A stretch of 64,000 nucleotides of DNA from MRBY01 sp943371005 (lineage in GTDB: Bacteria; Cyanobacteriota; Cyanobacteriia; Cyanobacteriales; MRBY01): assembly GCA_943371005.1 (NCBI GenBank), contig CALRTB020000002.1, positions 1 to 64,000 on the forward strand, written 5' to 3'. Made by a program: the position numbers and the translations under genes. How positions within the stretch are numbered: the first letter of the stretch is position 1; each line of letters opens with the position of its first letter. Below are positions 1-7,862 of the stretch, in pieces. The notes under the pieces were generated by a model, which saw nothing but the letters and a program-made list of their open reading frames with translations, was not told the DNA's origin and ran no database searches.

Positions 1-213
1 ACCGTGAGATTGAGAACCGATAAAACCAGAGGATGTGTTTCCAAGGAAACGATTCTGGCATTGGTGTTCAAACTAATGCAGAGTGCTCAGAAACGATGGT
101 TGCGCATTCGCGGCTTCAAATATCTTGCTGATGTCATTGAAGGAGTTCAATTTAAAGATGGATTGAAGATTCACAAAACAACCCCATCATCTCAACAACA
201 GGACGCTGCTTAA
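1..213 (+). CDS. IS256-family transposase, C-terminal fragment
   Basis: The open frame runs in from the left edge and ends at 211-213, giving the last 70 residues of a mutator-type transposase. The RTDKTRG...ALVFKL...W.R..GF..L..VI.GV.F.DG pattern is the typical C-terminal end of IS256-family enzymes, which cut and paste their element with a DDE active site. The catalytic residues lie outside the window, so it cannot be judged whether the full gene is intact. It belongs to the insertion sequence whose right end is here. Confidence 0.75.
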   Translation, partial: TVRLRTDKTRGCVSKETILALVFKLMQSAQKRWLRIRGFKYLADVIEGVQFKDGLKIHKTTPSSQQQDAA

Positions 214-245
214 TTCTTTTCCATACACCAGATTTGACAATAGCT
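1..245 (+). mobile_element. Right end of an IS256-like insertion sequence
   Basis: The transposase frame stops at 213 and is followed by a sequence reading about ACACCAGATTTGACAATAGC at 225-244. This resembles the TTTGACAATA-type terminal inverted repeats of IS256-family elements. The left end and the flanking target duplication are outside the window, so the exact boundary is an estimate. Confidence 0.5.
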
Positions 246-276
246 CGTCTAAATCTCGCCTCCCATAGACAAGAAT

Positions 277-1185
277 CTAACAACGCCGTTGACCATCGGG
301 CATGATCGCCCCCTGCAAGTTTACCTGCCCCAAAGCAACCCCTTCTAGGTTGGCATTTTCTAAGTTACAGTCCTGGAGCTTTGCCCCCCGGAGCAGACAG
401 CCCCGCAGATTTGCCCCCACCAGAGACGCCCCGGTGAGATCACTATGGCTCAGATCCGCCCCCCGAAGATTTACCGTATCTAGGTCAGCCCCCACCAGAT
501 TGCTATAGGCCAGATTACTCCAGCGCAGATCGGTTTTACGGAGGGTTGCCCCCTGGAGATTTGCCCCAAACAGGTAACTGTGGTGGAGATGGGCTTGGGT
601 CAAGTCTGCGCCTACAAGCTTGACCTTATAGAGTTGTCCCTGACCGACTTCTGCCTCGAACAGATTGGCTTGGCTCAGATCCGCTTCGTTGAAACTCACT
701 TCATTCAGGTTTGTTTCGCTTAAGTTAGCGCGATGCAGTTGGGCTTGGCTGAGGTTTGCCCCCAGGAGGCTGCTATAGCGGAGATTGGCACCGATTAGAT
801 TTGTCTGGTAAAAATTGACCCCCTGCAAACAACATTGACGCAAGTCCGCCCCGATCAAGTTGGCAAAACTGAGGTCGGCCCCCGAAAAATTACTATTGGC
901 AAAGTGGCCATTACTGGCGTTGACAGACTGCAAATTGGCATCCAGAAGGTGCAGCGATTCCCCCTGGGCACTACTCAGATCAGCTTGTTGGAGGTTGGCA
1001 GCAATCAAACGACTGTGGTCAAGGAGACATTGGGAAAGATTACAGCGACTGAGATCTATCCCCCGCAAATTGAGTCGGCTCAGGTTGCCGTGACTCAAGT
1101 CAGGACTAACTGTAGGATGGGCTTGCCGCCATTGAAGCCAGGCCAGGGTGCCTTGTTTGAGGATAGTGAGCGGTTGAGATGCCAT
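277..1185 (-). CDS. Pentapeptide-repeat protein
   Basis: This 302-residue protein is built almost wholly of A(D/N)LXX pentapeptide repeats from about residue 30 to the end, for example ANLIGADLRQC and ANLQGATLRKTDL. Such repeats fold into a right-handed quadrilateral beta-helix. A short N-terminal part (about 30 residues) contains TLAWLQWRQAHP and has no repeat. No signal peptide, kinase domain or membrane segment is visible, so it is probably a cytosolic stand-alone repeat protein. Cyanobacteria carry many of these and most have no known role. It is downstream of ccmP on the same strand with only 14 bases between, so co-transcription is plausible. Confidence 0.85.
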   Translation of the reverse strand: MASQPLTILKQGTLAWLQWRQAHPTVSPDLSHGNLSRLNLRGIDLSRCNLSQCLLDHSRLIAANLQQADLSSAQGESLHLLDANLQSVNASNGHFANSNFSGADLSFANLIGADLRQCCLQGVNFYQTNLIGANLRYSSLLGANLSQAQLHRANLSETNLNEVSFNEADLSQANLFEAEVGQGQLYKVKLVGADLTQAHLHHSYLFGANLQGATLRKTDLRWSNLAYSNLVGADLDTVNLRGADLSHSDLTGASLVGANLRGCLLRGAKLQDCNLENANLEGVALGQVNLQGAIMPDGQRRC

Positions 1186-1199
1186 GGTTCGTTTCAGAA

Positions 1200-1838
1200 T
1201 TATTCTTGACGCTGGGTTGCTTGGGGTCGGCCAGGGGCATAGGCGATCGCCGCGAGGGCGGCCTGGGAACCCGCAATAATGTCCCGTTCTTCGCCCCCAA
1301 GATAGACTCGGCCAAAACTCCCCACCGCCGTCACTTGCAAAATATTAATCTGGGCATATTTTTCCGCCTCATTGGCCGCGAGGGCTGCATAAGCTGCGGG
1401 CTGAACTTCTAGTACATAGAGGGTTTGGCCCGCCAACAACATTTGCCCCCGTCGATTCCGGTTCACCAATTGGGCCTGGTGGGCGTCAATGTTGCGAATA
1501 ATTTGGCTAGAGACCACCTCCGGTTTGAGGCAGTCCTTGGCTGTGACCCCCAGGGAATCGAGAATTGCTTGGCCCGCGGCCTTGGTTTCCCCTTGGCGGG
1601 GCGAGTGAATTTCGAGTAACCCATACAAACGTTCGACAAACTGTACCCCTGGGCGCACGGAGGTGGATTTGAGGGCCACATCGGTAATGCGGTTAATTTC
1701 GATGCCTGGGGACACTTCAATCCAGAGGGATGAGTCTCCTGGTAAAGGTAGAAATCCAAGGGCGACTGTACCAATGTAGGATGCGTGTTGCGGTTGCAGG
1801 CTATCGAGATAAACATAGCTGCGCAGTTCAATGCCCAA
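1200..1838 (-). CDS. ccmP: Carboxysome shell protein CcmP (tandem BMC domain)
   Basis: The 212-residue product starts MGIELRSYVYLDSLQ and contains two BMC folds in one chain, about residues 1-100 and 105-205. The second half has NRNRRGQMLLAGQTLYVLEV and the C-terminal part GSFGRVYLGGEERDI, which I recognise as the CcmP family (Synechocystis Slr0169 type). CcmP trimers stack into a double layer with a gated central pore and are thought to pass larger metabolites such as RuBP or 3-PGA through the beta-carboxysome shell. As usual for this gene, it lies outside the main ccmKLMNO cluster, none of which is in the window. Confidence 0.92.
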   Translation of the reverse strand: MGIELRSYVYLDSLQPQHASYIGTVALGFLPLPGDSSLWIEVSPGIEINRITDVALKSTSVRPGVQFVERLYGLLEIHSPRQGETKAAGQAILDSLGVTAKDCLKPEVVSSQIIRNIDAHQAQLVNRNRRGQMLLAGQTLYVLEVQPAAYAALAANEAEKYAQINILQVTAVGSFGRVYLGGEERDIIAGSQAALAAIAYAPGRPQATQRQE

Positions 1839-1990
1839 GATTGTCTCCCTGTATTGTCTGGGTTTACTGGGTTAAAAGTTTACCCCACTTCTGGGCCTTG
1901 CTGGATCTTTACCAGGGGCTTCGGCTGAGAACGATTAGGACATGGGTTATTTTAATCGCTGGGCGATGGCTCACACTTCATCTCAATGGC

Positions 1991-3103
1991 TTAACTTTCA
2001 ATGGGCTGCCACTGGGGAGACCGACCGAATAGGAGAAAAATGGCAGTATCTACAAGGGAAGAGGCTGGGTAAACTCGCTTGGTCATCAAAAAAATAAAGC
2101 TTAAATAGAAGGCGATCGCCCCACAGAATACGCAAAATAGGGGCAAACTGAGGAGGCCAGCCTGGAGTAAACAGGCAAAAATCCCCACCCGCATCAACAA
2201 ATCCCAGAGGGTGCTGGCGCACCAAATGCGGTCTTTACCGGCAATGAGTAGGGTGCCGGAGCGGGACAACATCAATAAATTCCCCACCACAAACAGCACT
2301 TGGGTTGTGAGAGAGAGGGCCGCGAGATCATCGGGATAAACTAAGCAGTTCACAAACTGAGCTAGAGAATTAAACATAAACAACAAATTTGCCGTCCAGC
2401 CCGCCAAACCGCGCCAGCCCCGCCGCAGCCAGCTTTTGAGCCAGGTGCTCTGGGCCATCACCCCCCGTCGCCAACGGTTTTGATATTGGAAAAAGTTGGG
2501 TAGGCTTGCCGTTTGCCGTTGAATCAGTTGCACCATTAGCCCGCTCAAGAGGAACGCCGCCCCAAGGCCCCCTGGCCATTCTGGGAGATTCGGCAAAAAA
2601 GCATCGTGGAGTTGGAGCACAACCAATGCTGGGAGTAGGGCAATGCCGAGCCACTGTAAAATGCGTCGCCACCGGGGCCAAAATTGATTCTGCCAACCGG
2701 GGCGATCGCCAATGAAAAAATGACAATAATTCAGCACCATCCCCACCAGCAAAAACAGAGTCGCCGGCCAAAATAACCAGCCTGGAATGAAACCCACCTG
2801 AAACAGTTGAAAGATCACGATGTCGGCGGTGACGATCCCCACGGCTTGGACGGTGGTGCCCCAAAATTCCCGTTGCCCAGCGAGGAAATTCATCAACAGC
2901 AAATTGCCTAAAATTCCGGCTGCATAACCGCCCACAGGAATCACTCCCAGGGTAGCGATCGCCGCTGGATTCCCTGTACCAATGACCGCTGCGTTGCTGA
3001 TCACCTGGGGAAACTGTAGGGGCAAAAACGCCAGAATCGAGAGACTCACCAGGAATTGATTCCAGCGGTCCCAACTGGTCAGTTGCTTCAAAAACAAAAA
3101 CAT
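1991..3103 (-). CDS. Conserved multi-pass membrane protein
   Basis: The 370-residue product has about ten hydrophobic segments, starting at residues 14-35. Its N-terminal part carries FLPLQFPQVISN, which resembles a PQ-loop motif, and a second similar half may lie near the C-terminus (residues about 265-355). PQ-loop proteins include small-solute transporters, but the similarity is too weak to name a substrate. I recognise it only as a cyanobacterial conserved membrane protein. It is transcribed away from gpgP and toward ccmP, with no obvious partner. Confidence 0.6.
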   Translation of the reverse strand: MFLFLKQLTSWDRWNQFLVSLSILAFLPLQFPQVISNAAVIGTGNPAAIATLGVIPVGGYAAGILGNLLLMNFLAGQREFWGTTVQAVGIVTADIVIFQLFQVGFIPGWLFWPATLFLLVGMVLNYCHFFIGDRPGWQNQFWPRWRRILQWLGIALLPALVVLQLHDAFLPNLPEWPGGLGAAFLLSGLMVQLIQRQTASLPNFFQYQNRWRRGVMAQSTWLKSWLRRGWRGLAGWTANLLFMFNSLAQFVNCLVYPDDLAALSLTTQVLFVVGNLLMLSRSGTLLIAGKDRIWCASTLWDLLMRVGIFACLLQAGLLSLPLFCVFCGAIAFYLSFIFLMTKRVYPASSLVDTAIFLLFGRSPQWQPIES

Positions 3104-3210
3104 AGGCGGTGCTTTGGCAATGTCCGGGAATAGCCTAACAAATGCTTGGCGATCGCCTAATCGGAAAAAATGATGATTTTTTGGGGAATTATTGAAGAAT
3201 CTAAGTCGCG

Positions 3211-4050
3211 CTAGTCGAACGAAACATCAAGTTGAGCGGTCACGGCTCTGGCCCACCCTTGAGCACCGGGAGATGGCGCTACGAACCAGCCCTTTGTTTT
3301 AATTTGGGACACCAGTTTAGGGTTGACTCCTTGAGGCCCCGGCACGGCGATCGCCACATCCACGGCTTCTAGTAAAGACAAATCATTGGGACTATCCCCG
3401 AGGCCGAGGGTTTTGATGGGCGGTTGATCGGGATGGGCTTTTTGCCATGCCTGCTGGAGGAGTTGCACGGCGCGCCCTTTTCCGGCTCCCGCCCCCAAAA
3501 GATGACAGAAACGGTTCCCCACCAGGATTTGCAGACCAGCTTTTTTCGCTAAGGATTCTAACTGTGCTAAATCTGTTTGGGGCCGCAAAAATGGTTCACT
3601 AAATTGGCGATCGCCCGCCTGTTTTAACGCTTCTAAGGGCAAGTGCGTGAGATCCTGTAATGCTTCCAGACTTAAATCTCCAAACCCCGTCAAGGGTTCC
3701 CCAATCTGTTGTGCCAAATTCTGGAGGGATTGTCGCGCTTGGGCGTAGGAAATGCCGAGGGTAATGGTGGTGAGGGTGGCCTCGGGTGTAATCTCCACAT
3801 CCAATTCTGAAAAATCAAACCGTGGATCGCCCGGTTCCAGGAAAATGCCGCTGCCATTTTCCACAATAAATGGATCCTTTAACCCAAGGGCCTCACGCAG
3901 GTCAAGCACCTCCGCCTTCGTTTTGCTGGTGGTGGGAATGATCGGAATTCCTGCTTTTTTCAAGGTCTGGATTGTCGGGATCGCCGCATCGTAGCGATAG
4001 TCATCGTGGTTGAGGAGGGTGCCGTCGAGATCAGTGAAGCAGAGGAACAT
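3211..4050 (-). CDS. gpgP: Glucosyl/mannosyl-3-phosphoglycerate phosphatase (HAD-IIB)
   Basis: This 279-residue HAD-superfamily hydrolase has motif I at residues 7-11 (DLDGT, nucleophile D7, acid D9) and motif IV in GLGDSPNDLSLLEAVD. Its cap is of the Cof/MPGP subtype. The family removes phosphate from mannosyl- or glucosyl-3-phosphoglycerate. Because the window holds a GpgS-type synthase and no mannosyl synthase, glucosyl-3-phosphoglycerate is the likely substrate and glucosylglycerate the product, a compatible solute of marine cyanobacteria. The start codon lies within the end of the upstream GH13 gene (20-base overlap), indicating translational coupling. Confidence 0.85.
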   Translation of the reverse strand: MFLCFTDLDGTLLNHDDYRYDAAIPTIQTLKKAGIPIIPTTSKTKAEVLDLREALGLKDPFIVENGSGIFLEPGDPRFDFSELDVEITPEATLTTITLGISYAQARQSLQNLAQQIGEPLTGFGDLSLEALQDLTHLPLEALKQAGDRQFSEPFLRPQTDLAQLESLAKKAGLQILVGNRFCHLLGAGAGKGRAVQLLQQAWQKAHPDQPPIKTLGLGDSPNDLSLLEAVDVAIAVPGPQGVNPKLVSQIKTKGWFVAPSPGAQGWARAVTAQLDVSFD

Positions 4051-5788
4051 TGGTAATCCACGCAGTTTGATAGGGGGCTAGGGAAATGTCCGTTGTGCCT
4101 TCTTCTAACACAACTTGACCCAACAGATCCTGCCAGTCGTCGGTGCAAATGAGGTTTAGGCTTGCCACTGGAATAGTGGTGGGGCGATCGCCTAGGTTAA
4201 ACAAACAGAAAATACTCTGGCGGCGATCGCGGCTCTGACGCCAAAAACCAAATACCGCCGGACTTTGGAAATCAAGGGTATATTGGGTCGCGTTGGGATG
4301 AAAAGCAGGCTGCTGGCGACGGATCGCGATGAGTTTTGTGAGTTCTCGCAAGACCCAAGCCTGGTCAGAATCAGAATCAGCGAGCTTTTTCTGGAGTCGG
4401 TCATAATCCCATTGGTGGCGGTTAATGCTGCGGTTATGGTTCGTCAGGGCCACCTTGGCATCATCATTGGGAGTCGCCAAAAAACTGTGAATATAAAACG
4501 CCGGCACTCCCTCTAAGGACATCATGATCGCTTGGGAACAGAGGAACCGTTGCCGTTGCCAAGGATCGGGGCCTGTGATTGTGCCCTTGAGGGCATCGAA
4601 CAAAGAAATATTTAATTCATAGGGTTTTTCGGTGCCGTTGGGCAGACTACGGTAGCTGATCCTGGCCCCAAAGTCGGCCATGGTTTTGATCAATTGCTCG
4701 AATTCTTGGCCTTCTAGGAGACCTTCGGCGGGACGGAGGCCAATGCCATCGTGGGAGGCTGTGAAATTAAAATAGGCGCAACCATCCTGGGCCGGGGGCA
4801 TACTTTTCATCCAGGTTTTGAGGTGCCGGGCTTCGCCGCGAATCAGTGCATTGAGGAGCAGGGGTGGCAGGCTGAAATTGTAGATCATGTGGGCTTCGTT
4901 GCCCTTGCCGAAATAACTGAGATTTTCCCGGTTGGGGACGTTGGTTTCGGTGATCAAAACGGTGCGCGGATAGGTGATGGCGAGGATCTCCCGGATCAAT
5001 TGGATCACCAGATGAGTTTCCCGCAGATGAATGCAGGCGGTTTGTAATTTTTTCCAGAGAAAGCCCACCGCATCGAGGCGAATAAAGCGAATGCCGTGCT
5101 GACAATAGCCCAAGAGAATATCGATAAATTCAAAAAGGACGTCGGGGTTAGCAAAGTTGACGTCTACTTGGTCACGACTAAAGGTTGTCCAGACGTGGCG
5201 ATCGCCTTTGATCGTGGCAAATTTACTTAAAAGAGGGCTACTGCGGGGGCGCACCACTAACTGGGTATCGGTATCTGGGGGCACCTCAATGAAATAGTCA
5301 CAACCGGGTTTTTCCTGGGCGAGGAATTGCTGAAACCACTCTGATTCACTAGAGACGTGGTTGATCACAAGATCGGCCATCACTTCAAATTCGGCGGCGA
5401 TCGCCTCGATGTCTTGCCAACTGCCCAACTGTGGATTGACCTGGCGGTAATCGATCACCGCAAAGCCATCATCGGAACTGTAGGGAAAAAACGGCAAAAT
5501 ATGCACACCGCTAATCACCCCCTGGAGCCGCTCCCGCAGAAAAGCCAAAAGTACCTGGAGTGGGTTGGGGCCATTATCCGCACTGGGTTGGTATAGGCTA
5601 TCCCCGTAGGTAATCATCAGGGCCGTACTCTGATCCCATAAATCCTCGCTTCCCGCCGTCGCCGTTAAATGGGGCGCGAGCACCTGCTCCAAGCGCGTAA
5701 CTAATTCTGCAGGAGGATGGTTAGGGTACAGGGTCGCAAAAAATTCATCAAGGCGATCGCCAAGACCTGCAATCTGGGGAATGGTCAT
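4031..5788 (-). CDS. GH13_18 glycoside phosphorylase, likely glucosylglycerate phosphorylase
   Basis: The 585-residue enzyme belongs to the sucrose-phosphorylase subfamily of GH13. The catalytic triad is visible: nucleophile D239 in RFIRLDAVGF, acid/base E281 in LITETNVP, and D347 in TASHDGIG. The N-terminal barrel has HILPFFPYSSDDGFAVIDY, typical of the group. Known members cleave sucrose, glucosylglycerol or glucosylglycerate with phosphate to give glucose 1-phosphate. Overlap with the phosphatase gene and divergence from gpgS suggest glucosylglycerate as substrate, so the locus could both make and recycle it. Substrate cannot be read from sequence alone, and sucrose phosphorylase is the alternative. 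Confidence 0.8.
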   Translation of the reverse strand: MTIPQIAGLGDRLDEFFATLYPNHPPAELVTRLEQVLAPHLTATAGSEDLWDQSTALMITYGDSLYQPSADNGPNPLQVLLAFLRERLQGVISGVHILPFFPYSSDDGFAVIDYRQVNPQLGSWQDIEAIAAEFEVMADLVINHVSSESEWFQQFLAQEKPGCDYFIEVPPDTDTQLVVRPRSSPLLSKFATIKGDRHVWTTFSRDQVDVNFANPDVLFEFIDILLGYCQHGIRFIRLDAVGFLWKKLQTACIHLRETHLVIQLIREILAITYPRTVLITETNVPNRENLSYFGKGNEAHMIYNFSLPPLLLNALIRGEARHLKTWMKSMPPAQDGCAYFNFTASHDGIGLRPAEGLLEGQEFEQLIKTMADFGARISYRSLPNGTEKPYELNISLFDALKGTITGPDPWQRQRFLCSQAIMMSLEGVPAFYIHSFLATPNDDAKVALTNHNRSINRHQWDYDRLQKKLADSDSDQAWVLRELTKLIAIRRQQPAFHPNATQYTLDFQSPAVFGFWRQSRDRRQSIFCLFNLGDRPTTIPVASLNLICTDDWQDLLGQVVLEEGTTDISLAPYQTAWITNVPLLH

Positions 5789-6103
5789 AGGAGTAACAGG
5801 ACAAACACGCTAATTTCACTCATCGAGGGATCTGCCGACTTCGCTTTTTTTAAGCCCCAGGGCCTCATCACTGCAGCATCAAAAGACATCATTTTAGAAA
5901 CCAGTTTGATCTGCTTTTTCAGTATTTTCTTGGGAACAAAAAAACGACCGACTCACCCTTTACTCAAGTTAAATCTCAGCCTATCAACAAATGCGGCTGA
6001 CATTGTAGTAATTTTTACGTCGCTTTAGATACGGCCAACTCCAAAAAATTGGGTTACTTTAAAGGCGAATTTTAAGATTTTCTTTTTATTTAGGTGACTA
6101 GCA
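5789..6103. promoter_or_regulatory. Divergent promoter region between phosphorylase and gpgS
   Basis: This 315-base gap separates the divergent phosphorylase/phosphatase pair from gpgS and must carry promoters for both. It is AT-rich from about 6000 to 6100. A short frame across 5717-6028 has no recognisable product and overlaps the phosphorylase 5' end, so I treat the stretch as non-coding. No clear operator or consensus promoter was identified. Confidence 0.45.
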
Positions 6104-7360
6104 ATGGACTTTTGCCAAGAATTCATCACCACCATCCATGATCTTGATGCCGATCTGGATTACCTCGAAAAACGCCTGATGAATCTTCGTGAAATTTGCC
6201 CCATGGCGTTACTCATTCCTTCCCTTTACGAAGAGCTACAACGGCCTGCCCTCACCCGGATCAAAGAACATTTAAAGGGCTGTGCCTACATCCAAACGGT
6301 CAATGTTTGTCTCCATGCCGAAACCGTCGAACAATATCACCATGCCGTGACGTTTTTCAGTGAATTACCCCAAAAAGTCAACGTCATTTGGACGAATGGG
6401 GCCCGGATTCGCGGCATTTTAGAAAAGCTGGCCCACCAAAACCTCAATCTCCTTGACTACATGGGCAAGGGCTGGGCGGTGTGGCTGGGTCTTGGCCTTG
6501 CGTCCCTAGATGCCCGGGCGATCGCCCTCCATGATGCCGATATTGTCACCTTTGACCGTTCCCTGGTAGCCAAACTGTTTTATCCCATCGTGGAGCCAGA
6601 ATTTGGCATTGCTTACAACAAGGCCTATTACACCCGTCTCGGCCTTGAAAACCGGGCGATGAATGGCCGGGTTGTGCGCCTCTTTGTTGCGCCTCTGTTG
6701 GCAACCCTCGAAGATGTCCTGGGACGCAATGCCTATCTCCACTACCTCAAATCCTACCGCTATCCCCTCGCCGGTGAATTTGCCATGACCGCAGACCTGG
6801 CCTTAAATCTGCGCGTTCCCTGTGACTGGGGCATTGAGGTGGGGTTATTGGCAGAGGTTTATCGCAATGTAGCTCCAAAACGGGTGGCCCAGGTGGATCT
6901 GGGCTTCTTTGACCACAAACACAAAGCTGTGGGCAACAATCCCCAAGAAGGACTACAGAAAATGTGCACCGAAATTTTGTCCTCTATTCTGCGCACCCTC
7001 ACGGAAACAGAGTCAATTGTTTTTTCCGAAGGGCACCAAATCGCGCTTCAGGTGAAGTTCCGCCGCGTGGCCCAAGATATGATCCGTCAATATTTTGTTG
7101 ATGCGACCTGTAACGGTATTCCCTACGATCGCCACCGGGAAGAAATGACCGTCGAAAGCTTTGAGCAGATTATCCCCTTGGCCTTTGATAAATATATGCA
7201 CGAGCCGGCTGTGTACCGCATCCCCGATTGGACAAGAGCCTTGGCTGTGATGCCCGACCTCCGGGAGCAACTGATGGCAGCAGTGGAGGCGGATATGGCA
7301 GAAGTGCAGTTAGAGGCCACCATGCAGCGCTCGGAAATTCCCCCTTTAGAGATGGTTTAA
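6104..7360 (+). CDS. gpgS: Glucosyl-3-phosphoglycerate synthase (GT81)
   Basis: The 418-residue product is a GT-A retaining glycosyltransferase. The metal and nucleotide-sugar site is HDADI at residues 143-147, and the conserved TNGARI (97-102) and MGKGWAVWLGLG (120-131) blocks are those of GpgS enzymes. GpgS joins glucose from NDP-glucose to 3-phosphoglycerate; the phosphatase encoded at 3211-4050 then releases glucosylglycerate. The length matches cyanobacterial GpgS. This solute accumulates under salt stress and nitrogen limitation in marine strains. It is divergently transcribed from the phosphatase/phosphorylase pair. Confidence 0.9.
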   Translation: MDFCQEFITTIHDLDADLDYLEKRLMNLREICPMALLIPSLYEELQRPALTRIKEHLKGCAYIQTVNVCLHAETVEQYHHAVTFFSELPQKVNVIWTNGARIRGILEKLAHQNLNLLDYMGKGWAVWLGLGLASLDARAIALHDADIVTFDRSLVAKLFYPIVEPEFGIAYNKAYYTRLGLENRAMNGRVVRLFVAPLLATLEDVLGRNAYLHYLKSYRYPLAGEFAMTADLALNLRVPCDWGIEVGLLAEVYRNVAPKRVAQVDLGFFDHKHKAVGNNPQEGLQKMCTEILSSILRTLTETESIVFSEGHQIALQVKFRRVAQDMIRQYFVDATCNGIPYDRHREEMTVESFEQIIPLAFDKYMHEPAVYRIPDWTRALAVMPDLREQLMAAVEADMAEVQLEATMQRSEIPPLEMV

Positions 7361-7466
7361 CTCCTAAGGCGATCGCCGTTTCAGTGACAGATCATGGGAG
7401 AGAGGATGCCGAAGGCCACCACAATCGATACAATCTTTAAACACAGTTGTCGCCCTTACTCTCCCC

Positions 7467-7862
7467 ATGTTGCGTGAATTTTTTCCCTTTATTCTTCCCA
7501 TCGAAGCCAGTACGATCGCCGGCGCTTGCCTCTGGGCCTTTGCCCTCTACATCGGTATTGCCCCGTTGCGGGAAGGGATCTTGAATGGTCTGGAACGCTG
7601 GATGAACTGGGCCGAGCGATCGCTTTATTTTTCCGAAGAAGAATTTGAAAAGGACAGAGAAATTCGCGAATCCAAGAGTGCTTTTTCGGCTTCGTTGTTA
7701 AGCATTGTGCCTTTTTTGCTCTTTGGCGCCGGTTGCAACTTTGGGGTGGAGTGGAGCCTCGGCCACAGTTGGGCGATCAGTTTGGGCGTAATGGCCTGTG
7801 CTGGCTGTGGGGTGTATGAATTAGGGCGTTTAGATGGGGCGCAGGGCAATGAAGAAGAATAA
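7467..7862 (+). CDS. Small conserved membrane protein
   Basis: The 131-residue protein has three likely membrane segments (about residues 14-35, 75-95 and 100-120) separated by an acidic linker with FSEEEFEKDREIRESKSA. It shows no recognised domain. It is conserved, as far as I recall, among cyanobacteria as a hypothetical protein. Its 3' end overlaps the start of the peptide-binding lipoprotein gene, which suggests joint translation, but nothing ties it to transport. Confidence 0.6.
   Translation: MLREFFPFILPIEASTIAGACLWAFALYIGIAPLREGILNGLERWMNWAERSLYFSEEEFEKDREIRESKSAFSASLLSIVPFLLFGAGCNFGVEWSLGHSWAISLGVMACAGCGVYELGRLDGAQGNEEE

Noticed and set aside
277..1185. Regular repeats on the pentapeptide gene as a possible CRISPR or satellite array
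   Set aside because: The periodicity is 15 bases in frame and encodes A(D/N)LXX; there are no spacers.
2370..3074. 234-codon frame overlapping the membrane protein gene
   Set aside because: Same strand but another frame, low-complexity Arg/Gly/Pro composition; the membrane-protein frame has coherent helices.
5717..6028. 103-codon frame in the divergent promoter region
   Set aside because: Overlaps the phosphorylase 5' end and has no domain or ribosome site.
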